Part shown: positions 22,074-32,468 of the stretch, in pieces
Layout: every line of letters starts with the position of its first letter
How positions within the stretch are numbered: the first letter of the stretch is position 1
DNA from: Candolleomyces eurysporus
Lineage: Eukaryota; Basidiomycota; Agaricomycetes; Agaricales; Psathyrellaceae
Assembly: GCA_027579435.1 (NCBI GenBank)
Contig: JANBPK010000781.1
Location: 52,297 to 116,296 of the forward strand
Direction: 5' to 3'
DNA length: 64,000 bases
Program-made: the position numbers and the translations under genes
The notes under the pieces: model-generated
Told to the model about the DNA's origin: nothing
Databases searched by the model: none
What the model saw: only the letters and a program-made list of their open reading frames with translations

Positions 22074-24108
22074 ATGTCCTCCCATTTCGAAAACACCAGA
22101 AACTTCACCATCGAGGGGGACACTCATATCTATGCGAAGAATTACAACCACTATGGGGAACGCCCAATCCAAAGTTCTATTGAGAGTGAGTGGTTTCGAA
22201 ACAGGAGATTAGTACTCCGGGACTGACCTACGTCTTGCTGAAAGAGCTGCGAGATCACATCGCAGCTGGAGCATTGCACAACTCCGACGAACGCTGCGAC
22301 GCACCGGCATGCCACCCAGAAACTCGAGTTGCAGTGCAGGACGAGGTTATTAGTTGGATATGCGACGGAGATAGCGACGATGAGCCCGAGGATATCATGT
22401 GGGTGACAGGGCCAGCAGGCTCAGGAAAGACGGCCATCATGGGCTCAGTCGCCGCCACCTGCCAGGGAAAGGGCATCCTTGGTGCTACCCATTTCTTCTC
22501 GTCCTTCTCCGGGTCCGCGAATAGGCGCTCAAAGCGATTTTTGGTGCCTACGTTGGCCTACCAACTCGTCCAGCACAAAGCCATGACCCAAGTTGCAGAC
22601 CAAATCCTCTCTGCCATCGAACACAATCCCGCAGTCTTTGACCAAAAGCTCGAGGTGCAGCTTGATCAGCTCATTTTGGAGCCCTTGCGAGCGTGTCAAG
22701 AAGGCAGGAGCGCATGGCCCAAGGTCATCATCATCGATGGCCTCGATGAATGCGAGGCGGTCCAGTACCATGATGAAGCTCAAAGCAACACACCTCGTCG
22801 ATCCAGAGAGGATGATCAAATCGAGATTCTCTCCGTGTTGAAGAAGGCCGCCAGCGATCTCGACTTTCCCTTCCGTATCGTCATTGCCAGTCGTCCCGAA
22901 CACGCCATCAAGCGTTTTTTCGCCGATGTTGCAAAGTCCCTGGCCAGGGAGCTATTCCTCGATGGGAAGTATAACCCAGACGCCGATATGGCGTTGTTCC
23001 TAGAGAGCAAGTTTGCGAACATTCGACGTGAATGACACCTACCGTCATCTTGGCCCAGAGAAGACGTACGCCAAACCCTGATCGCCAACGCTTCTGGGCA
23101 GTTCATCTACGTCGCGACCGTTGGGCGATTCATGGAAGTGTCCGGCGGGGATCCCGACGAACTGTTGAAGCAGGTCCTATGGCTCCCTGGTTTCAAGGAC
23201 TCCACCGATGCACTCGCACCTCTGGACGCGCTGTACACCCACATTCTAACTTCGAGTCCGGACCCACCCCTCAGTATCCTCTGGCTCAACCTGATTTTCC
23301 GTGAAAGATACCTGGAGATACACCACAATATGAACAGTGTGGTAGGTTATGTGAGACAAGAACCAGCAGCAACATGGGTTCGTCTATATCTTGAATCGTA
23401 TCCTGGCCAAGCATTGTTTACGTTCAGAAATCTCAACTCATTGGTTTCCATTCCTTCCATGGAAGATCACAACTCACCATATCGCTTGTACCACAAGTCC
23501 CTGGTGGACTTTCTGCGGGAGAGATCTAGGTCGGGAACCCTGTACGTAGAGTCGAAGGTGGTGTTGGAATACTTTGGCGACCGTTACTTACACCTTTGGA
23601 AGAGTAGGTGCTAATCTGTCTCCTTTGGTACTGGGTTGAAGATATTCTGTAGGCAAAGGCCCAGAACGCTCTCTAATCCCACAGGAAAGGAAGATCTTCT
23701 TCGACAACTTCTTTCGGCGCAATATTGTTTCGAAAGTCTTTTTCCGGTCTGCCGAGGGGTTGAGTCGCCTTGACACAATCATTTTGTCCTGTGATGTAGC
23801 CTGGTGGGTGCAGCATTACTTGGAAGACGACAAGCGGCGGGACATTTCTATCAACTGGCTCTTTTGCAGAGTCCATGCAATGGTGAGTGCAATTGTCTGA
23901 TTCTTTGAATCCCTGGCAGGCTCAGACCTTTTCTTTGTAGTGTCATTGGTATACCCAATGCCGCCCAAGTTGCAGGCATGTCAGAAGTGGACTGATCGAG
24001 GCCTTAGGCAAGGAAGCCAGCTGGAAGACCCCAAACAGGTGGCATCTACTACGCCACAGATTTTTTCACTTGGAAGAGCGTAATGCAGGATTTTGGTCTC
24101 AGTGGTAG
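22074..24108 (+). pseudogene. NLR2: NACHT NLR with one nonsense codon
   Basis: The exons 22074-22185, 22245-23603, 23653-23882 and 23941-24108 total 1869 bp and keep one frame through all splice junctions. A single TGA at 23033-23035 truncates the product after about 300 codons, where NLR3 has AGA in the same context. P-loop GPAGSGKT and Walker B IIIDGLDECEA are intact upstream, so a NACHT-only product is conceivable. The first of the two possible exon 1 donors is lost here (GGGGAAC instead of GGTGAGC), but the second donor keeps the frame, which supports the second as the real one. It ends CHWYTQCRPSCRH ... FWSQW. Confidence 0.85.
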
Positions 24109-24639
24109 TGGTTTCATTGTGTGCAGGTTGGGACACCAGTCTCTACCACGCCAGAATGGACTCGCTGCGTCGCTGCGGCAGCTCGACTTGTAAGCCATTC
24201 GATTGTCTGCCGCTCTCCGGTGCTTCCCTAACCAACCACGATATCCAGATGCCAACGAGGTGCGACCTTGAAGGCCGGCTGTCCTTTTCACCGGCATGGT
24301 ACTGTCTTTCGATGTTTGTCATGAATAGGCAGCTAGATACTGTATGTACAATTTAGAGTAATATTGTGAACCCTTCGAACCCGTGTTTCGGGCTTCTTCA
24401 AAGCGTTATCGAGTCAGAACGAATCAGTCTGAAGCTCAACGAGCCTGTTGTAGAATACAAGGAGATAGGTTAAGAGGCGCTCAGGGTTTGGGAAGTGGGA
24501 GAAATTCAGGGTGGGCTGTGACGTCCTCGACATATATATATAGGTTCAGGGTGTATGGATAGATCCACTGCGCGATGGTCCAACGATGTCCGAATTCCAT
24601 TGATCTCGTCATAATAATATTTAGACTGTAATTACGCTC
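24109..24639. other. NLR2 downstream region
   Basis: This is nearly the same as 16390-16900 and 45544-45890. It contains a TATATATATA tract near 24530. No gene. Confidence 0.5.
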
Positions 24640-25690
24640 AAACCCATCCCAACTCCCTCCAACTTCCATCCAACGCATCCTGGACCAAAACCTGGTACCA
24701 GAAATACGCTACTTGCGCAGCAACCGCACACCGCATCGCATGAGCGTTGAGAGCTAGAGCCGAGGGAGGAGAATTGAGCAACTTGAAACTTGTAGCTGCC
24801 GTGGTGAGAGCAATGAACAGGCTTGCCTCCCGGGCAAAAGGCGGGCCTGTCATAGCTTTTAGGTCTGTTAGGGTACCGGCTCAAGACCGGCCTCGAGGGA
24901 AGGGAGTAGAGTATCCGTATGATATTACGCAGTAGTCCAAGGCTGGCGTTGTGTGTGCAGTCTTGTCGGGATCCAGAGTTAGGTGGGTAATTTAGCCCAC
25001 ATATGCGAGGACAAGCTCAGAGGTGATTGCTGGAAAAGGTATGGGTCCTCGCAAAGGTACCAACGATGCCCATGAATTTCTTGAGTTTTCGCTCACAAGG
25101 CAGTAGAGATGGAAGAGAGGGAGGATGTAGTAGAGTGCGCTGAAGGGAGCGAGGGCTGTGGAGAAGTAGGGTTCCGATTATCTGAAGCAAACAGTCAGCA
25201 CCGCGCCGCGGGGTATTTATGATCAACGATATCGACATACCTCGTGGATGAGACGCCACCTATGCAAGTTACAGGTTCTGTGTTGAATGATCACTCAATA
25301 GCTTCGTCTTCACGCTCCTAAATCCCTTCCAGTGTCCCCACAGTTGAGCACTGAAAGCACCACCGACGTGGACTCCTGCATCCCAGCATATCGCCGAAAT
25401 GGCCATTGTCGTTGTATTGCCACACGGGCTTCCCGAATGAGATAGGCTTGTTTGCGGCAGAGTGCATGGAGGCGTATTCGCCGTTATCCTGGCACGACCA
25501 GTGCGTGAGGTACAGCAGGAGCGGGGTGGGTTTGGAGCTCCAGCTCGACTTCCAGGTACCATGGTTGGGAAATTGGGTTGCCATTTTCAGACGGTGCAGT
25601 TCGCGGTACAGGTCGTGGGTCTGTCCCCTGAGGAGCGTGAAGAGAGCTGGGGTAGAGAAGGAGGAGGCATAAGAATCGCTCATAATCGAG
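24640..25690 (-). pseudogene. Unrecognised reverse-strand block X2
   Basis: This is the duplicate of X1. The reverse-strand frame 25683-25318 opens MSDSYASSFSTPALF and runs 121 codons, but the best preserved segment of X1 is in another frame here, and frame changes differ between copies. It is interpreted as a dead gene or non-coding sequence duplicated with the array. Confidence 0.35.
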
Positions 25691-25959
25691 ATGGGAAGTG
25701 GATTTGCCGAGCGGCATGTCCATTGATCACCGTCAAAACGTCAATCATTCGCCGGTTTCTTGAACCTCGAAGCGACCTCAAATTCGTTTTTCGTACTCCA
25801 AACACAGACTATAGCTGCTTCTGGACGACAGCCTTAGTGGAGGCGCGTTTTCCGAGATGAGTGCGAGTGAGTCTAGCTGCCTTTCTCCTCTGTCTACTTC
25901 GACTGCCCGTGCGCCTCTGTCGCTTTCGTCCACGTCCTATTTCTTCCTTGCCTAACCTA

Positions 25960-27890
25960 TGCAAAGCCCTTCCACAGCTTCCTACGTCAACCGCCTCCGA
26001 TTTATCTCTTCAAATCTCGCGTCACAGGCCAAGGACAAGACACGTCCGTTCATCCTAACTGAAGCTGCCCGTCCCCCAATCATAACAACCATGCCCACCA
26101 ACGTCGGCTACCCACCAGGTTACATCAAGTTCACCCTACGACCATCTTCTCTCAAGATCAACTGCTCGAAGTATGCGGCTACTCGCCTGAACGTCAAGAT
26201 AGCATTGTCACTTCCATCTTGGGGCAAACGGCTGCAAGCCACTTCTGCGCTCTTCAACATCACTTCCTCTTCCTCCTACCCCTCCTCTCCAACCTCGGAC
26301 GTTCACTCGACAATGGCTTCTCCTTCGCATGGATACGACTACGGGATTTTACTGCTTGGCACGGTGTATCCAGGGAAGCGTGAAGCCCCAGGGCCCGTTT
26401 GAAGCACCTAGGGCTACGTCCCCCGAATCCCAGGACGCGGTGGATGTGAGAGCTTGAACCTCGTTCACCCCCCATGGAGCGAGCACGACCAAATTTGGAT
26501 TCCGAAGTACCTGCTATCCCGCCTGTCTTGCAACCCGAGGCTGCTGAAGCCGACAGCGGACGCAGGCGACGAGAATGCAGCAGACACGAAACCTGGTACC
26601 CTCCAGTGGGCAGCTCCACGCATGCATATCAAGTGGGCAGAGCTACTCGATAGGATCACGATCCAAGCAGGTNGGGGGGAGGATGAGCAGGCTGGAGCGG
26701 TCAAGTTGGTCAGATATGGTTCATTCATTACGGGTATGTTTTCTGTTGTTCTCCTGCTGGCCCGTCATTCACGTCTCTCCAAAGTACCCCAGCGAACGGC
26801 ACAGTGGACAAGTAGTGCTTAGGGTATGATAACAAGGGGAGTTTTACACTGGGTATTTGATTTGGGTAGGTCGCTTCCTCTTCCTCTATACCGTTACCGT
26901 TCTTCGGATAGCTGATGATTGTGGTGGATTGATAGGATACTTACAGAGCGATACGGGCTTTTCCAGATCCTCCTCGTGCCCGAACGTATCCCACGGATGG
27001 TTCAGAATATTTTGCACAATTACCAACCGGTGAGTGCGTCTCATTTCCTCCCTCCCTCGTCCCTTTACTCATAGTTGCTCTCCTCACACACGCACAGAGC
27101 GGCTGGCTATCCATGTAGATATACATCTACTCAGAACGGACTATCATGACCGGCACGCATGCTGACTCGCTCATCGCCGAAGCTGCGCTTAAAAGCGTTT
27201 CCGGCTCAACCACTCATGAATAGGGGGAGTTGGCTTGGGACGCTGTGTGGAAGGATTGTAGTGTGGCCTCCAAGGATGGTTGGGAGAGGGGGTATGAGAA
27301 TCGGGAGGAGGTTTGTGCTTTTGTTTTGCGAATCCTATTGTGTGTTGGGTTTCTTGGCATCGCAGCTAACGGTGATTATTCGCGTTTTTAGAATGTTGAC
27401 TACGAAGCCTGAGCAGGCCTGTCGTCCATGTACAACGTTCCTGGCAAATGGTGGGCCGTAGATGGCGTGCACTTGAGAGCGCGTCGCGGATTTGGGACTG
27501 CGTGTATGTTCTCACCCCACGCACCTTTCCATCGACCCACTCATCATCCAACCCCGTTGTATTAATCAACACGCCGGCTGATGACTGTTCTCTTGTTCGA
27601 CAGACGACGACTACGCAGCCTACGCCATTGCAAAGCTCAACATCCAAATTTTCACCGCACCAACCTATGAACACCCGTTCAGATTTTTCAATGATCAGCC
27701 GGGCTTATTGGAAGCGAGGAATCAAGATGGGATGCGGGCAGGGGAGGATAAAGGTTGGACTGAAGCCATCATCTCCTTTTTCTAAGACTGATGAATATGC
27801 TTTTAGGCGATTAATGGACATGTTCGTTCGACGTTGTGCGTAACTTGCCTGAACGCATTCGGAAAAGAGGCGGGAGGGTGTGCTTGGGGT
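25960..27890 (+). pseudogene. GH92 alpha-mannosidase remnant G2 (3' deleted)
   Basis: GH92 blocks appear in order: KDKTRPFILTEAARP near 26035, WAELLDRITIQAG near 26635, LFQILLVPERIPRMVQN and ILHNYQ near 26960-27025, SGWLSM followed by TAG, GTHADSLIAEAALK near 27155, GELAWDAVWKDCSVASKDG near 27225-27280, DDDYAAYAIAKLN near 27605, LLEARNQDG near 27710, SFDVVRNLPERIRKRGGR near 27825. Immediately after this the sequence jumps to the 3' flank (GGTTTGGGGAGG), so the HHIPY-GQMSAW half present in G1 is deleted. The TAG after the W-L-x-M motif is shared with G1. An N lies at 26673. Confidence 0.75.
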
Positions 27891-28765
27891 TTGGGGAGGG
27901 GGAGGACTCGAGATGAGCCGTGATTGGGATTGGACGCTCTTCAATGTTTGTCGAGTCGTGACATTAATAATACTGATGTCGCTACCGTGCACTCCTGCGC
28001 CTGAATTGTGTCAGGCCCCTACCAGACTCTCTCCAACTCGCAGCATCCGGACGGCGCCAGCACTTACTACCCTTCAACAACATTTCATTTATTATCTAAA
28101 ATCTTTGGGGATTGAGCATATGAAGAGGGACCGCAGGGGACGGCGCTGGCTTAAGCAACAGCAGCAGCCCGCTTACCGCGCCAAATGAGTGTCTTTTAGA
28201 AGCTCCGTAATACTCTATGTACGTCTCTCCAAATCCCCCGTTGTTTGACTGACGCGATTTAGCCGGGCATCTGCTACAGGAACAATTTAGCAATAGTTTT
28301 GAGGTTCGGTGTACTTCGAGTACTAGGAGGCGGCAGGCCCGCTGTTACTCGCACTTCTTCCTTACCGGCGGTGCGCCAATTGCAGTAGGCTCGATGCATG
28401 CCGCTTTGAGGCGATCACAACCTCTGGCTTGCTCTGAATTGAAGACACGGCATGAGGAGAAAGAACTCGTCAGTCCTCAGTCCTGGCCCTTTCGGTGCTT
28501 CGCAGTACATACTGAATTAAAGCAGAATTACGGGCGTCAAGCAGGAAATGAAAGCCTGGTGTTCCATCCAAAGCACGGTGTTACGGCCGAGGCAGTCGAC
28601 TTGTAGGCACACAAATGCAATGCTCCAGTCATGTGAGCTCAAGCACAGGTTTGGGGCACGTTTTGGGTATTGTGCGGTATATAAGAATGCAAGCTGCTGT
28701 AATACGAGCTGTGGGGCTAACGCGTTTTGCGCCTGACCTCTCTTCACCCACTCACACTCAGCACG
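27891..28765. other. Intergenic region upstream of NLR3
   Basis: Homologous to 21200-22073. Apart from the TATA box below, nothing gene-like is present. Confidence 0.6.
28678..28685 (+). promoter_or_regulatory. TATA box of NLR3
   Basis: TATATAAG lies 81 bp upstream of the ATG. NLR2 has the weaker GTATAAG at the equivalent place. Confidence 0.5.
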
Positions 28766-29482
28766 ATGTCCTCACCTTTTGAAAACGCCAGCAACTTCAA
28801 CATTGAGGGAGGCACTCATATCTACGCAAAGAATTACCACCACTATGGTGAGCGCCCACCCAAAAGCTCTATCGAGAGTGAGTGGTTTCGAAACGCGAGA
28901 TCGGTACTCTGGGACTGACCTACGTCTTGCTGAAAGAGCTGCGAGATCACATCGCAGCTGGCGCATTGCACAACTCCGACGAACGCTGCGACGCACCAGC
29001 ATGCTACCCAGAAACGCGAGTTGCAGTGCAGAACGAGATTATTAGTTGGATATGCGATGGAGATAGCGACGATGAGCCCAAAGATATCATGTGGGTGACG
29101 GGGCCAGCAGGCTCAGGAAAGACGGCCATCATGGGCTCAGTCGCCGCCACCTGCCAGGGAAAGGGCATCCTTGGTGCTACCCATTTCTTCTCGTCCTTCT
29201 CCGGGTCCGCGAATAGGCGCTCAAAGCGATTTTTGGTACCTACGCTGGCCTACCAACTCGTCCTGCACAAAGACATGAATCAAGTTGCAGAGCAGATCTT
29301 CTCTGCCATCGAGAGAAATCCTGCAGTCTTCGACCACAAGCTCGAAGTGCAGCTCGATGAGCTCATTTTGGAGCCCTTACGAGCATGTCAAGAAGGCAGA
29401 AGCGCGTGGCCCAAGGTCATCATCATCGATGGCCTCGACGAATGCGAGGCGGTCCAGTACCATGATGAAGCTCAAAGCAACG

Positions 29483-29760
29483 TGTCGGAAAACTGCCGAC
29501 CGCCTTATGAGGCCGAAAAGGCCCGAAAGGCTAGATGCGCCTTATAATGAAGGTTGCAAGGGTAACGAACCTTTTATAAGTCACTGAGATGTTGCCAGAT
29601 ACGGACCCTATACAAGACGTTGCGTCGTTACAAGGGCGTGAGCTGTATAAGGCAAAGTAGGGCCTTATAAGGGGGCACACTGAAAGCGGATCAACCCCGA
29701 CGCCGACTGTGACCTTACAAGGGGAAGTCGGCATTGTGAGTAGGTCGGGTGTTACAAGGG
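29483..29760. repeat. Left TIR and subterminal repeats of the 14.7 kb element
   Basis: After the 10 bp TIR come about eight variants of CCTTAYAAGG/TTACAAGG (near 29539, 29570, 29627, 29645, 29661, 29712, 29752). Such repeats are typical transposase binding sites in CACTA-like elements. Confidence 0.7.
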
Positions 29761-30426
29761 AAGAGGGCGACGCAAGGAAATAATAAGACCTGTTAACAAC
29801 AGGAGATTTTCTTACTAGTAGGCGTAGAAGAGTATTACACAGAGACTAGAGTAATGAATTGTGACCAATTTGCATACACAAACCAACAAAGACTTCAAAG
29901 CGACGAATAGAAACAGAAACGATCACCATACAACTACATGTTTAAAAGCCTTAGGATATAAATATACATATTACTGAGAGCTACACAAGTAAGAATTACG
30001 ACGACTACTAAATGACTGCTGAATTATGATTAAATGATAAATATGTCTATAAGTCTATAGTCTATTATTTTATTTGAATTATTGTACGTTAGTTGAGGTT
30101 CGAACGAGAGAGCGTGAGCAACTTACCCTTGCAATTTAAGCGATAGATTCCACTGGGTTAAACAGACATATCTACCTCATGTCAACGGCTTAATACCACA
30201 CGTTAAAAATCCCACCCCTTACAATAATTCTCATCCTTACAACAGAAGTGTTTCGGCTCCATGCTCATCGCTCACACGGAAAATTGAACAAGAATTGACA
30301 GTAGAATGGGAAGCAAGTAGCACATTTATTGCGCTGTTAATGTCTAGGTATCAGAACAAATACATAGGTCTGGGGTGTGCAATACAATGAACTATCCAAC
30401 ATGTCCGAGTCGGCGTGGAGACAAAT
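29761..30426. other. AT-rich non-coding part of the element
   Basis: No convincing frame. The only notable feature is its strong AT bias around 29920-30070 compared with the flanking genes. Confidence 0.5.
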
Positions 30427-30888
30427 TTAGTTTGCAGTAATCGCAGCAAGGGAAGGGGGTGGGGCGAGCTCAGAGTCCAGCCGTGGGGGGATGACAATAT
30501 TATGTCGATCCAAAAGCTTCTTAAGATCGTCCACGATTCCACATTGGTGTTTCCAGGCTGTTGAGAGCGCGTGACACATCATCCGGGAGGTTCGAAGCTT
30601 TCGAGCCAGCTGTGCGTACTCGTACTCGTACAGCTTCATTGACTGGTCCAGGAATTTTTGTAGCTCCTCTTCTGGAGGCCCGACTCCTTCATTGGTGACT
30701 GAGGCCAAGTGGGAGGTAGCGGGAGTCCATAGAGTTCGACCCTCAGGCTCGGCAGCCTCGCATTCTCCAGAAATAAGGCCAGGGTTTGCGGCAGTGGACA
30801 GCTCGACAGGTGCTGCAGAGGTGGTAGGAGATGGTTGGGGCAGCGTCGCGTCGGTGGCGGGTGCGGGGTACATGCGAGGTGATGACAT
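30427..30888 (-). CDS. Small cargo ORF, 153 aa, helical C-terminal half
   Basis: A single-exon frame of 153 codons, starting MSSPRMYPAPATDA. The first half is rich in Pro, Ala and Thr. The second half is charged and helical (EEELQKFLDQSMKLYEYEY, ARKLRTSRMMCHAL, DDLKKLLDRHNI) and could form a coiled coil. It lies at the left end of the 14.7 kb element in the same orientation as the other cargo genes. No family recognised. The forward frame 30692-30940 overlaps it and is likely its shadow. Confidence 0.5.
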   Translation of the reverse strand: MSSPRMYPAPATDATLPQPSPTTSAAPVELSTAANPGLISGECEAAEPEGRTLWTPATSHLASVTNEGVGPPEEELQKFLDQSMKLYEYEYAQLARKLRTSRMMCHALSTAWKHQCGIVDDLKKLLDRHNIVIPPRLDSELAPPPSLAAITAN

Positions 30889-31492
30889 GCTGGCACCGTT
30901 ACGTGAGGGTGAATATTCTGTGGTGGAAGCGATTAGCTAATGGTTATATCAGTATAGATGTCAGACTCACCTCACGTCAGACTCCAGACGCAGAAGGGGA
31001 ACTGAACGGGATCCCAGGTGACTGTCAGAAAAGAACAAAGGAAGAAAAGCGGGGGATGGGTAACGTCACATTGACATGTCACGATGTGACACAGTCACAT
31101 CCCTTGTCAACGCTCTTGCCTGGTGCTTCGGGGACGGTCAAAGTTTGGGGCATATGCGAGAATGGGAGTGTGTCCTGCGTTGTGGGGAACGTCCGAACAA
31201 GGTGGTCTGAACAGGGGAGTTCGTCGGCGGTCAATGGCACTGCAATGGTGGATATTTGAATCATATTGAGATGACGTCTTGTTCCATCGACCGGACATCG
31301 TGCCCACCATTAATTGTTTTGGCAGAAAAAAAAGATAAGCCCAGCATGCATGCTCACGGTGGCCACGATCTAGCACCAAGCCGATCAGGACCCAAAAGCG
31401 CCAAAGAGGGAGGGATAGGGAAACATACCAACCACTACCTGCAGCCGTATGCCGAGGATGCTCCTACCATGGAGATTTCATCGTCCCTTGTA

Positions 31493-32351
31493 TCAGACAT
31501 ACTGGCCCTCGGAGTAGGTGACGGGTTGAAATGACCAGCAGTCTGCAAACTGTAGGGAATCGAGCAAGTTTTCATTATTCAGCAAGTACGAGGGGAACAG
31601 AGGGGAAAAAAACCATGCACCAGACGTATTAGGATGCTCACGAAATGCGTGGGTCCACTTGTTCGATTTTGCAGAACCCTGTTGTTTCATCAATCAGTAT
31701 TCCGTTTTGCTCATCGCCAGGACTCTTGAGAGATGAAAGGGAGGCGGAGAGAGGGGAGAAGGGAAGAGAGTTGGTGCGCACCTATTGAATATAATCCAAG
31801 TTAAAATTGCCTGAGTCAACCTTCCAGTCCTCCGTGAACATTGTGTTGACGGACCAAGTGATCGGGAGACTGACGACGCGCTCGACAAAGTCTACTCGGG
31901 TGTGAGCAAGCATGTAAGTGCCGGTATTCATTTGTGCGTTTGCAAGTGGCAAAGAGATTGGAATGCGAGTGATGGAACGGTTGGATGTGAGTGGCGGGTT
32001 TTCGAGGGCTTCCTTCTGTCAGTGATTGCAAAGGTCAGTAAGCGAATGGTAGAAATGGATGAGTAGATGACGCACCTTGTGAAAATAAGGCTGCAAAGCA
32101 TTCCATGGTCAACTGGGGTCCCTCAACGACGAAGCAATCCTATCGCAGTCCGACTTGGGTCCAATGAGCAGGCAGGGCTCTCGGGGTAGCAGTATCCTGC
32201 TGCTGTTGTCAACGAAAGCGATATGTGCTGCCCATTGTCGTTCCGTGTGCGATGCTGTCAAGATGTATGTAGAGAGAGTGAGAGTGATGAACGCAGAAAG
32301 AGGACAAATCCGCTGCGAATCTGTCTAATCACATGATGTCGATGACAGCAT
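31493..32351 (-). CDS. Transposon-associated hypothetical protein (possibly frameshifted)
   Basis: The ATG at 32351 starts a seven-codon exon (MLSSTS) joined by a GTGATT...TTGACAG intron to SSHTERQWAAHIAFVDNSSR and EPCLLIGPKSDCDRI. Then the sensible frame shifts by one base to FVVEGPQLTMECFAALFSQ. After a GTGCGTC...CTGACAG intron comes ENPPLTSNRSITRIPISLPL, ANAQMNTGTYMLAHTR, LPITWSVNTMFTEDWK and NFNLDYIQ. After another intron come SNKWTHAFREHPNTS and, after the last, WSFQPVTYSEGQYV and stop at 31493. I remember this combination (VEGPQLT, NTGTY, LPITWSV, NLDYI, W-x-HAFR) from a family of hypothetical proteins widespread in mushroom genomes near transposons. Function unknown. The internal frame change may be decay or a sequencing indel. 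Confidence 0.6.
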
Positions 32352-32468
32352 CGCCAACGACTCGACGATACCTTATCTTCATCGACGGTGAACGGACAGG
32401 ACAATTCTCAATTCAGATATAGAAAAGTATATCAATATTTCTAAGAAACAAAGGGAGGACCTGAATGT

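Noticed and set aside
30831..31259. 142-codon forward ORF in the 14.7 kb element
   Set aside because: It overlaps reverse-strand cargo genes, lacks motifs and runs through their likely promoter.
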